Program-made: the position numbers and the translations under genes
The notes under the pieces: model-generated
What the model was told of the DNA's origin: nothing
The model's database searches: none
What the model saw: the letters and a program-made list of their open reading frames with translations, nothing else
Shown here: one piece after another, positions 48,720-61,953 of the stretch
How positions within the stretch are numbered: position 1 is the stretch's first letter
How the letters are laid out: every line of letters begins with the position of its first letter
Assembly: GCF_040954645.1 (NCBI RefSeq)
Contig: NC_092806.1
Span: 75,580,141 to 75,644,140 of the forward strand
Direction: 5' to 3'
From: Diabrotica undecimpunctata
Taxonomy: Eukaryota; Arthropoda; Insecta; Coleoptera; Chrysomelidae
Length of the DNA: 64,000 bases

Positions 48720-49140
48720 GGAGTGCAAAATAAATTTTTGAGCGTGTGTACTTACAAAATTGATTTTATTAGACAGCAATATACATATAACGATATACTT
48801 TCAATACTTAATATCATGTCACTACATCATAGAAGGTTTGACGCAGATTTATATTTACTTCATATGATTATAAATGGATATATTCAAACTCCAGAGCTAT
48901 TAAGTTTAATTTGCCATTTCAAACTACAAACTATGGTCAAAATAAACCCATTACAAAAATTTTAAGAACTGCCAATGAGCACAGAAAGAGTTATTTGAAA
49001 TATCTACAGCATTTAAGAAATCAGTTATGGTTTTGAGTATGTTCCTAATTTAGGTTAATTCTAATTTTTGTTTGTATTTTTTTTTGAACGCAACTTACGC
49101 TTTATAAAGGTTTACGCTATTCTTTTGTAAAAATGGTAGG
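48720..49140 (+). pseudogene. LINE 3' end scrap
   Basis: The frame VQNKFLSVCTYKIDFIRQQY, ILNIMSLHHRRFDADLYLLH, MIINGYIQTPELLSLI matches the extreme C-terminus of a jockey/CR1-type ORF2 (SLxxRRxxxDLxFLxKIxNG). It ends in a TAAA-rich tail (about 49151-49165). Confidence 0.7.
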
Positions 49141-49186
49141 TATATCCGTAAATAAATAAATAAATTTTATTAACATAATATAATAC

Positions 49187-49368
49187 CTGGAGGTGTATCA
49201 ATAATCAAATAATCAAGATCTCCCCAGCAGACGTCAGTCAAAAATTGTTTGACCATCGAAGTCTTTTTTGGACCTCTCCATACTATAGAACTATTTCTGT
49301 CATTTAAAAGGAATCCGATTGACATAACGGCTAGGTTTTGGTTGTTGTCAAAAAACACTGGTATCCAT
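49187..49368 (-). CDS. NUBP2: NUBP2 internal exon (DTPPG region)
   Basis: 182-bp exon encoding [20 protein letters not shown] then [20 protein letters not shown] and [11 protein letters not shown]. These are the NBP35/MRP ATPase segment with the Lys-rich switch (WRGPKK) and the Walker B-like DTPPG. The acceptor AG is at 49370-49369 after a T-run; the exon starts with one base of a Gly codon and ends with G of the next Gly before donor GTATTA (49186-49181). Compared with human NUBP2 this corresponds to about residues 78-138. The preceding exon with the P-loop GKGGVGKST was not found between 49369 and 64000, so the gene continues beyond the window. Confidence 0.94.
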
Positions 49369-49380
49369 CTAAAAAATTAG

Positions 49381-49840
49381 TTAAATCTAATTTAAATAAT
49401 ATTAATATAATAATATAATAATCTAAATATTTATTCTCTTTTTGTTAAAATCTTATACAAACGACATACGATACAAATTTAGCTTAGTGGTAGAAACAAA
49501 CAGAAAACAATTAAATCTAATATAATACTAAAATTTAAAGTAAAGTGCATTTAGAGTGCTTGATATCAACTGAAAACTCTAAGCTATTGCATGTCTTTTC
49601 CGATTAATACATTCGTAGTATATATTTACAATTTAAACTTTAATTAGTAAAATAAATTGGTCATTATAACTCGTTATTAAAAACTTAAATAGACTCAGAA
49701 ACCAGCCAAGAAAAACGAATACTAAGTTACTTTCTATTAACATCTAAAAAGAAGAGACAGAACCGAATTTACAAATCCTATAATTAATTTTCTAAAATTG
49801 AATATTTAAACAAAGGATGAAATAGAAGGATTGTGGGTAT
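49381..49840. other. NUBP2 intron, nothing recognised
   Basis: AT-rich sequence without supported features. Confidence 0.5.
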
Positions 49841-50440
49841 AGGGAAAACCCTACCCATCCCAACCCATCGAGCGCTGAAGATAGTAGGCTGACGGTAACG
49901 GTGCTAGTAGTCATTTTTAAAGATGCAAAAAATAATATAAGTAACAAAAAAAAAAAAATAAATAAAAATGGATAGTGATACTTCAGAGGATACCAAAAAG
50001 ATAGGAAGAAATAAAGAAAAAGAAGAATTATTTAAAAAATATATAAAAATGTTTCGAATTAAAAAAAATAAAAATTAAACCAAATCATTAACGGATGCAG
50101 AATTTAATAAAAAAAAACAATAACATCCACTCGAAAATATAACAAAAAAAATGACAACAATGAGAATTCAGGAAAGAATAAAATAAATTAGAGAAAAAAA
50201 TAGAAGTAAGCCAAGCTAACCAACAATTAATAAAAGAAAAAAAAAGCAGCGAGAAAGGAACTAGAATATGCAAAAAACAGGCTAGAGCAAATAGAAAAGT
50301 TTATAAGGCAAATAAATTATTAAAGTGATATAAGGTTGAATGCTCGAATTAATGAACTTAAATCAAATGAAGGCAGATATCGAGCACAGTTTTTATTAAA
50401 TCTTACCCAAGCACTTTCGCTCCAAGAGCGTCTTCAGGAA
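49841..50440 (+). pseudogene. Possible retroelement ORF1 start, coiled coil
   Basis: After a GC-richer leader (gggaaaaccctacccatccc) an ATG at 49968 opens MDSDTSEDTKKIGRNKEKEE then LFKKYIKMF before an early stop. Shifted frames continue as charged coiled coil (MTTMRIQERIK; ELEYAKNRLEQIEKFIRQIN at about 50260-50320), and later GRYRAQFLLNLTQALSLQER. I do not recognise the family; the layout resembles a LINE or gypsy ORF1/gag remnant. Confidence 0.4.
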
Positions 50441-51172
50441 CATCTGAAATAACCCAAGAAAAGTTTTTTCAACTGAAGAAAATTAAACAACTTCGAAAAA
50501 ACTTTAAAGTTAATGGTTGATAAAATTTTTTTATGTAATATAACGTTTTAGACTTACTTCGTCAAATTTGGCCTATCCAACAATATATTGAGAATGTCAT
50601 AAACATTAAAAATTATACATTAATACAACACGACACAAGGACAAACAGTTAAAAATTAAAAAAAAAATGACGAAGCAACATATTGGTTGGCATCAGGAGA
50701 GAGAATGGCTCCTGGTCTTAACGGAAATGTTAAAGTGACATGTGACATATGACAACTTGGATGGGCAGTCACAATTCATGGTGATGTGATCTGCACATTT
50801 CAAAATTCTATGAAACTAAGCATTGACCAAAGGTCCAACTGACACTACTATAGGAAATCAACTGATGAAATATGAAATTATATAGATTACTTTAAGTAGA
50901 TTGCATAATCCAGATCTCACACTCAAACCTGTCTGTAGACTAAACAATCTATTAGATAGTGGGTGGTTGCCTACAATAAAAGGGTCTACCAAGCACTATC
51001 AATACTGTAGAAAAGAAGAAATCGAACCATGAAATTGAAATACTAAGAAATATATTGATGCACTGTGTCACCTTTCTTCATTATTCACACACTGTGTGCT
51101 TAAAAATTTGCTCCTTACAACTAAAAAATTGAATGCCACGGAGCTATTCACCCAAATAATTGGTCAAATCCA
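50441..51172. other. Unassigned stretch
   Basis: A weak plus-strand piece reads VCRLNNLLDSGWLPTIKGST then KHYQYC (about 50930-51015). I cannot assign it. Otherwise nothing. Confidence 0.35.
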
Positions 51173-51194
51173 ATATTATATATATATATATATA
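51173..51194. repeat. Short (TA)n
   Basis: TA run that supplies the TA target of the mariner at 51195. Confidence 0.9.
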
Positions 51195-52765
51195 CAGGGT
51201 GTTTCAAAAAAGTATGTCATAAATTAAATCACGCATTCCGGGGACAAAAATAAATTGATTGAATACAACTTACCTTAGTACAAAAGTGTACACAAAAAAA
51301 GTTACAGCCCTTTAAAGTTACAAAATAAAAATTGTTTTTTTGCATTATCTCCTAAACTACTTAACATTTTGTAATAAAACACGTAATTGACACGTTACTT
51401 TCTAGTTCTGAAAGCATTTTTCATACAAAAGAAACAACAAAATCTAAGCGCACAGAAAAATTTTAAGGGGGGTGTGCAGCCCTAAATCCCCCCAAACTTG
51501 TGAGTACGTTCAAATCAAATGAATTTTGTGGCATCATTAGTTTAACACATTATTTTAAACTTTTTAAAACTTTTTTGCCTCTTATCACTTTTTTGAAAAA
51601 CTAGTTTTTTCCTAGTTGACCATAAAATTACAATTAGTTTCTACGGATACAATAATTACAAACAGTTCCATCAATAATAGTCAATCATTTGAAGCTATCA
51701 TTTATTGTGTGAATAAGATTACATGGCCTACTCATTTCAGGAAACGGCAGATATGGATTTAACTTTGGGTAAGTTGGATCAGATTAAATTATGATTTCAA
51801 TAAACTATGGGGAATATCGTAGGTGAATGTCAAGGAAATAGTGCAGCAGCCGCAAGGCGTTATGCAGTAAAATACCCCAATCGAAATACACCCGATCGAT
51901 GATTATTTCTGACCAATGATAGTCGTTTGCGAGAAACGGGTACATTCCAACCGCAAGTTGCTGGCAATAGTGGTCGTCCAATAATGGATGACATTTAGAA
52001 ATCATTGAAGAAGTCCCTGGAACAAGTACAAGGGTAATAGCTGCTCAAATAAATGTTCCTCACGTAAGGGTTTGGAGGCGTTTGAAGGATCAGCTGCTTA
52101 AACCCTATCACTTAACAACGGTTCAAGAGTTATTGGTTGAAGATTATCCTAAAAGGATTGGATTTTGCGATTGGTTGTTAATGGAAAACACTCGAAATGT
52201 TAATTTTATTAGAAATATTTTGTTTACCGATGAGGCTACCTTCAGTAGAAATGGAATAACAAACTATCATAATGAGCACATTTGGGCCGACGAAAATCCT
52301 CACCCAAAAAAACGACTCATCACCAAAGGACTTTTAAAGTTAATATTTGGGCAGGAATTTTGGATAACAATCTAATAGACCCAGTATTTCTTCCCAACAA
52401 TTTAAATGGTGATAATTATTTGCAGTTCTTGGCAAACGATTTACAAGAGTATTTCGAAGAAGTGAATATTGCAATAAGGCAAAACATGTGGTTTCTACAA
52501 GATGGCGCTCCATCGCATTACAGTAATGAAGTCCGGGAATACCTTTGCACTCAGTATCCTGGTCGGTGGATTGGAAGGGGTCGTGACGCACCTATTTCTT
52601 GGCCACCCAGAAGTCCAGGTCTTAACCCCATAGACTTTTGTTTTTGGAGGTTTGTGAAAGAGAAAGTGTATTCTGTAACAATAGAGGATGAACTGGGATG
52701 TAAGGGATAGTGACGCGCAACGTATAGCCACTCCTATCCAAAAGTCACCCTCACCTGCTCGTGTG

Positions 52766-52779
52766 ATGATCTAGATCAT
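52766..52779. repeat. 14-bp palindrome ATGATCTAGATCAT
   Basis: Perfect palindrome in the LINE leader; may be a structural or regulatory site, unproven. Confidence 0.5.
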
Positions 52780-53041
52780 GGTCATCTGGTACATCCTGCT
52801 AGATAACTAACGAGGCTCTGACGTCCGAGTGATTGCCGGTATAAGCAATCCCCCACTTACTGACCAACGGCTTCGGGCGGATGAGTTGGTAAGTGGCAGG
52901 GCACTCTTTTGTCCTGGGGTTCATAAATCGGCCCCGAAGGCGAATGAACCAAAATTTGGCCAACGGCATAAGGATTTAGAAGGTAAGGGGAAGCCACTAA
53001 ATTAAAGATCCACATGGATATCCCTGGAATAATTATCTTAT

Positions 53042-55983
53042 ATGTCGGACAAAAGTGAACCAAAGGCCCTCAGTTCCGGGCAGACCTTAGATGGCCCGAG
53101 GGTGCTAAGAATCCCCCGGGTTCGACTTAAAGATGTTATTCGTAAAGTAGCGACATGGAACATCAATAGTTTGTGCATCCCAGGAAAGATAGATAACTTG
53201 CTCAAAGAAATGCGGCGCCTAGAAGTGAAGATAATGGGTGTAAGTGAATCGAGGGGGTCTGGCTCAGGTATTTCCCATAAAGACAACTTTACAATGTACT
53301 ATTCCGGTAGCGACACCAGAGATAACTACCACAGACACGGAGTTGCAATAGTACTTGATAGTGGAATTGCGATGTCTGTTATAGATTACATACCCATTTC
53401 AAACAGAGTAATAATAGTGAAGTTAGCAGGCCAACCTATTAATATCAACCTAATCCAGGTTTACACGCCCACAGCTGATAAACCTGAAACTGAAATTTTA
53501 GCTTTCTATAAAGACATACATGAAGCATTAAAGGTCACAAAGAAAAACGACATTAATATCATAATGGGCGATTTCAACGCCAAAGTTGGTAAGGGTAGAT
53601 GTGGCGATGCGGTAGGTAATTTCGGTCTGGGTAATAAAAATGAGCGGGGAGACTTATTAATTGAATTTTGCGAAGAACATGATTTTGTCATATCCAATAC
53701 ATGGTATCAGCTCCCACCAAGAAGATTGTATACATGGCGAGCACCTGGAGACAGGCCAGGTCATATTATACGAAATCAAATTGATTACATCTTGATAAAC
53801 AAAAGATTCCGCAACTATATAAATAGAGTGGCTGCTTACCCTGGTGCAGACATTTCATCTGACCACAACCCCCTAATCGCAAATGTAAGGCTTCGACTGG
53901 CGAAGGTTAAAAAACCATCAAATAAAAAATATATAAACATGAGAGAACTAATGAGAGATGAAGAGCTTAGAACTACATACGGCAACCACATCAACGAGAA
54001 CCTGAGAAATATACAAGTAAATTGCATAGAGGAAACCTGCGAGAAAATAAAAATGGATGTAGCCAATGCGGATGAATCAATCGCAAGTAAAATAAAAAGA
54101 AATCACAAAAACGAGTGGATGACGGAAGAAATACTTGAGCTAATGGAGCAGCGCCGACAGTACAAAATACATCAGAACCAACGTAAATACAATGAAACTC
54201 AACGTACGATAAGAGCAAAAATTAAAACCGCAAAGGAAATCTGGATGAAAGAGCGTTGTGAAGAATTAGAATCACTACAAGAAAAGGGGGACAGCTTTGG
54301 ACTACACAAAAAGGTTAAAGAAATTTCGAATATATACAAGAAACACCACGAGACAAACCTGAAAAATGATCAAGGCGACTACGTACATACCCAGGAAGAA
54401 CTAGCTAAAATCTGGACAGATTATGCTTCGTCCCTCTTTGCAGACAACAGACCGAATCTGCCAACTACTAACCTATCTACAGAAACTTTGTCCGGTCCTC
54501 CGATTATTCGCGCCGAGGTGGAGTACGCTATAAAAATAGCAAAACTGGGCAAGGCCCCTGGACCGGATGGCATTACTACGAAAGCCCTAAAACGGTTGGA
54601 TGATGACAACATCGACACTCTGGTAACAATCTTCAATGCCATATATGACACCGGCCACATTCCAACGGATTGGCTTTGTTCAACCTTCATAATGATCCCT
54701 AAATCACAAAGAGCGACAAGGTGCAAGGACCACAGACTGATTAGCTTGATGAGTCATTTACTTAAAATATTTCTTCGCATACTCCACACAAGAATGTTCA
54801 GAAAACTAGAAGAGCTGAGCGGCGAGACACAATTTGGTTTCAAGAAGGGACTCGGGACGCGCGAAGCATCATTCTGCTTGAATACCCTGGTACAAAACTG
54901 TATGGACCAACGAAAAGATATAGTCATCACATTCCTCGACTACGAAAAAGCTTTTGACACCGTAAAACACGATGAAATAATAAAAATGCTACACAATGTT
55001 GATATTGATGAGAAAGATATAAGAGTTATCCAGAATCTCTATTGGAATCAAAAGGCACGTGTGAGGCTGAACAAATCAACAAACACAGAGGAATTCGAAA
55101 TTTTACGAGGGGTGCGACAGGGGTGTATTTTGTCTCCTATGCTGTTCAACCTCTATGTGAAGAATGTTTTTGCAGAGGCACTTGAAGGCACTGATTGTGG
55201 TATAAAGGTCAACGGGTACCCGATAAATAACATTCGTTACGCTGACGACACCGCAATAATCACAGATAACGAACATGATATGCAGTTGATACTAAATAAA
55301 ATAAACACCACAGGAAAAACATATGGCCTGAAGATAAATACTGGAAAAACAAAATGCATGACAATAAGAAAGGGCGCATTTTTCAGAGTACAACTGCACG
55401 TAGATAATGCTCCAATCGAGCAAATGAAAACATTCAAATACTTGGGAATGATGGTGAATGACCAATGGGATCCTCAACAAGAAATAAAATGCCGTACCGA
55501 ACAAGCAAGACAAGCTTTTCTTAAATTTAAACCGCTACTTTGTAACCGCAATCTTTCCTTCAATCTCCGTTACAAAATGGTTAAGTGCTATGTATGGTCC
55601 ATATTGTTATACGGCATGGACACATGGACGTTGAAAATATCTTCCATTAACAAGTTGGAAGCCTTCGAAATGTGGACCTTGCGAAGAATGTTCCGCATAC
55701 CATGGACAGATAGGGTGAGAAACGAGGAAGTCCTAAGAAGAGCAAATACTGAGAGAGAATTGCTCAGCTTGATCAAGGCACGAAAATTGGATACCTGGGC
55801 CACATCCTGAGAGGGGAAAAATACGCAATCCCTCAACTAATTATCCAAGGAAAGATTAAGGGTAAGAGAGGAGTAGGTCGCAAACAAATGTCGTGGCTGC
55901 GAAATATAAAGAACTGGACAGGCGTAACTAACACTGGCGAACTTTTGCATGCCGCAAAAGACAGACGTCTGACCTTAAGATAA
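53042..55983 (+). CDS. RTE-like endonuclease/reverse transcriptase, C-terminal frameshift
   Basis: Open for 922 codons (53042-55810). N-terminal AP endonuclease: VATWNINSLCIPGKI (residue about 37), GVSESRG, MGDFNAKVG (Asp177), NQIDYILIN and SSDHNPLIA (Asp274). RT: GKAPGPDGITTKALKRL (about 503), IPTDWLCSTFIMIPK, HRLISLMSHLLKIFLRIL, FLDYEKAFDTVKHDEII, GVRQGCILSPMLFNLYV and the catalytic RYADDTAII (Tyr733). The post-RT region has KCYVWSILLYGMDTWTLK and RRMFRIPWTDRVRNEEVL. A one-base loss near 55788 turns the expected YLGHILRGEKYA frame into a stop at 55808; the correct frame stays open to TAA 55981-55983. No RNase H. It copies element RNA at nicked target DNA. Catalytic residues are all intact. 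Confidence 0.92.
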
Positions 55984-56669
55984 TTCGCCAACGCACTATA
56001 GGTGCACGGCACCATAAGAAGAAGAGGATGAACACCAATTGAGGGTTAGAATAATTGAAGCTGCAAATCAATTTCGCCAGAAAAATATGATTTTTCAGTG
56101 CATTCGGTTTTCCTTATTAAAACGATACGGAATGTGTATTGAAGAAAATGGGAGTTATTTTGAACATTTATTGTAATATTATATTTATAGAGGTTATAGA
56201 CATTTTTTGTACTTGTTAATTCATTTAAGCCATTTATTTAGTTGCACGTAATTTTTTAAAGGTTAATGAAAAGGGACCTAACTCAATAAAAGCTGTTTTC
56301 TGAAAAAAGTGATAAGAGGCAAAAACATTTTAAAAATAATGTATTAAACTAATGATGCCATTTGATTTGAACGTACTCAAAAGGGGGATTTAAGGTTGCA
56401 CACCACCCTTAAAATTTTGCTGTGCGCTTAGATTTTGTTGTTTCTTTTTTATGAAAAATGCTTTCAGAACAAGAAAGTAACTTGTCCATTTTTATTACAA
56501 CATGTCAAGTAGTTTAGGAGATAATGCAAAAAAACAATTTTTATTTTTTAACTTCAAAGGGCTGTAACTTTTTTTGTGTACACTTTTGTACTAAGGTAAG
56601 TTGGATTCAATCAATTTATTTTTGTCCCCGGAATGCGTGATTTATTTATGGCATACCTTTTTGAAACAT

Positions 56670-59424
<2,755 letters not shown>

Positions 59425-59473
59425 TATACATATGTTCGGAAAGATTTCCGCGGTTAGTACGGAAGCTAGAGTA

Positions 59474-59623
59474 GCTAAGATTAATACTATTATAAAAAGC
59501 TCGGAAGCCCCGAAGAAGACATCAGAGAGGATGTCGAAAGCTCGGCAAAATGGATATTGACGCGGTACAACCCGGAAGACTGGTGAGTTTAATATTAATT
59601 TTTATAATAGTATTAATCTTAGC
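59474..59623. mobile_element. 150-bp element with perfect 25-bp inverted ends
   Basis: GCTAAGATTAATACTATTAT(AAAAA) at 59474-59498 is repeated exactly in reverse complement at 59599-59623. The middle is GC-richer (gaagaagacatcagagagga, gcggtacaacccggaagact). It looks like a MITE or foldback repeat; no duplication identified. Confidence 0.75.
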
Positions 59624-59629
59624 TCTAAG

Positions 59630-59630
<1 letters not shown>

Positions 59631-59706
<76 letters not shown>
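59631..59706. repeat. (TA)n microsatellite
   Basis: TA array abutting the 3' LTR end of the errantivirus-like element. Confidence 0.96.
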
Positions 59707-59710
<4 letters not shown>

Positions 59711-60034
59711 AGATCACTAATCACTTATTTGACTTTTTAAAAAAGAACTTTATTTGTTACAAATTAAATATTAAATAATAGTACAAAATTAAATTAATTT
59801 AAAATGACTACATTAACTGGACTGGTCGAAGTTGCAGCTAAGAGTGGTTCCGGCATCTGAGAATGGTAATTTATATGTTTGGTATGAAGTGCTGAATTGC
59901 TGCTCCCATGAATATTGGCCAACGGTTCGTACAAAGTTCTAATGCGTGCTCAGCGGTTTCTATGGGAATGGGATGATGAAATCTGAAGTCGGCGAACTTA
60001 AGCTAGTTCAAGGTTAATATTTTCTCATATAACA
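59707..60034 (-). repeat. 3' LTR of errantivirus-like element
   Basis: 328 bp from TGTTATATGAG to GATCTAACA (minus strand), with AATAAA at 59754-59749 as polyadenylation signal. Short LTR; start and end are inverted (TGTTA/TAACA). Confidence 0.82.
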
Positions 60035-60046
60035 GCTCCCCTTATT
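60035..60046 (-). other. Polypurine tract
   Basis: AATAAGGGGAGC directly before the LTR on the minus strand; plus-strand primer site. Confidence 0.75.
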
Positions 60047-60076
60047 AGTGAAAAGTCAATGCCATTGCTTTGACTT

Positions 60077-61940
60077 TTACAGAGTAATTGGTGTTTCTGC
60101 TTCGCTTTCTTGTTGGACATTGGGTCTTCTTCTGAAGGAGGCTAAGCCCTGAAGTTTCTGTCTAATGGAATTTCTGCGTGGTAATGAAGTTGGACGCTGA
60201 TCCTGGGACAAGGAGATTGCAATTTTTGGGAATATTTTGGTTCGGTATTTGCAGAAAAGGTATAAGATAACTAGGATAATAATCAGGGATAAGGTTGATA
60301 TAGTGAATAAGGGTAGATGTTCCTCAATGAATGATTGGCTCATAATATGGTCCAGTTCTTCTGAATATTGGTCCAATTTGTGTTGTGCAATATTTAAGTC
60401 ATCTACGTTGATCTTACTGAGTTTAAGTGGTTTCAATTTTGATAGGTGACTCTTTGTCTCAAAATGGTCACAGCATCTGTAGGGTACGTTAACTGGGTGA
60501 CTTCTATACGTGATATTTGTATATTTCTCAATTTGGTCTCTAGCATGAATTCTGGTACTGCCGATGAATGCAATACATTCGGGAATTAATCTTAAGATTG
60601 AATTTGTTTTGATTATTTGTGTAGTGACGTCTTTTCTTGCACATTTGATTGTTACTGGTAATGGATCGGAAATGGTTAGTAACCATAAATTTCGGTCAAT
60701 TTCTTGTACATTGTAACCTTGTGCCAAGAGCATGGACATCTGGCAAGTTTTTGGTAAGTTGCTGAGAGGTTTCAAAAGCTGGGCTTCACATATAGCATCT
60801 GTGTCTATGGGATACGGAAGAATGTCTGTACACATTCTTTGGTTTTGACTGATTTGTTTGCATTTTTCGGTGTCCATGGGTAAGACATATGAAATTGAAT
60901 CATCATCTCGCGCTATGTATTTATGAACAGTTGAAAGTATATGATGAAAACCAGTTTGATTATCTAATATTGGTATTGAATATAATTGATACAAGGTGAA
61001 TATTTCGGGATCAACTAACGGAATTTCGAGAACGAAAACAATTTTTGAATCAAGCTGATAAGCTTGCAGTTTTATTATGTCAATATACTGAGCTATATTT
61101 GACATATAAGTGGGTAGAGGCAATACGTTATTTTGTAATGACTGTGAGATTTCTTTTAATGCGTCCATTAAGTCTATGGGCGAAATAATAGAACTATGTA
61201 GAATTTGCAGGCGAGAGAATGTTATAGAATTTAGTATATCATTTAAATAATTTTCTAAAAATACGTAGCTTTCCATTAAGGACTCACATAAATCTAGTAT
61301 TTGTAATTGTGCTTGGTAAAAGGATATGTCATTATTAATGTCCAGAAGTGTAGTCTCGATAGTTTTTAAGTCTTTGTTAAAAGTTTCTTCGTCTATTTGC
61401 AATTTTTGAATTGTAGTGTTGAAAGTTCTTATAACTGAAGTGGTAACAGATATTTGATTTTTTAGGAGATTTTCAATTTGAGTTTCATCGGAATTTATCT
61501 TATTTATACATTTATTAAAGTATTCGCCATCAGAGGCGTCTAAATTTCCAGTAATAGATTTCCAGATTGTTCCAATACCATTTACTAAACCGCGTTTTAG
61601 GCGTTTATTATAAGGTACTGTGTCAGAGGTTATTTCTTTATATTTTAAATTAACGGAGTTTGAGATTTGTTTTAGCAGACTAACATGTGTCTGTACTTCG
61701 GCTTGAAAGGCAAGTTTTCTCGGTGTATCCACGTTAATAAATTTTTCTAACAGGTTTTCCAAAATTCTGTCATTATTGGATATTGTAGTTTTGATAGGTA
61801 ATAATTCTTTGTAAACAAGTAAAGTCCATTTGTCATTAGATATTCGTATAGTTCCTTTTTCATGAAAAAATATTCCAATTGTGTTATTAATTGGAGTGAG
61901 GAGAATTTGGGATTGGACGATAGGAAGGAGTCCATAGAAT
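60077..61940 (-). CDS. env: Envelope (F-like) protein of errantivirus-like element
   Basis: Env open frame of over 600 codons, first internal ATG at 61762 (561 residues). It opens directly after a splice acceptor (tcctttacag, ending 61941), so the true N-terminus very likely comes from an upstream exon outside the window. From the ATG: a furin-like cleavage site RLKR at residues 54-57 (61592-61603), followed by a glycine-rich fusion-peptide-like stretch; coiled-coil-rich middle; several cysteines at 300-440; N-glycosylation-type Asn (NIT); one membrane segment at about residue 487-507 (LFTISTLSLIIILVILYLF); and a basic cytoplasmic tail. This plan matches insect errantivirus Env proteins related to baculovirus F fusion proteins. 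No stop or shift is seen. Function assumed from family. Confidence 0.88.
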
Positions 61941-61950
61941 CTGTAAAGGA
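61941..61950 (-). promoter_or_regulatory. Splice acceptor for env mRNA
   Basis: tcctttacag on the minus strand lies 4 bases beyond the pol stop (61954) and exactly where the env frame becomes open, as expected for a spliced env transcript. Confidence 0.65.
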
Positions 61951-61953
61951 AAA

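Larger units (their letters stand above)
52694..56022 (+). mobile_element. RTE-like LINE, nearly complete
   Basis: Full-length-looking non-LTR element: a 5' leader of about 350 bp (52694-53041), one long ORF, a short 3' end finishing ATAAGAAGAAG. It is bounded by an 11-bp target duplication AGAGGATGAAC (52683-52693 and 56023-56033). Presence of the leader argues against the usual 5' truncation. Confidence 0.9.
51723..56176 (+). pseudogene. DD41D-like mariner transposase, split by LINE
   Basis: N-terminal part starts MAYSFQETADMDLTLG (51723); after stops the helix region continues (AARRYAVKYPNRNTPDR, TSTRVIAAQINVPHVRVWRR). The catalytic core: FTDEATFSRNGITNYHNEH (first Asp, about 52229), WAGILDNNLIDPVFLP, LQDGAPSHYSNEVREYL (second Asp, about 52501) and SPGLNPIDFCFW (third Asp, about 52632), with 43 residues between the last two because of two extra residues at GRDA compared with the 57733 copy. 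Coding stops at the LINE insertion (after GAGGATGAAC) and resumes at 56034 (HQLRVRIIEAANQFRQKN) to TAA 56174-56176. Frame shifts near 51995 and 52300 plus the insertion inactivate it. Confidence 0.85.
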
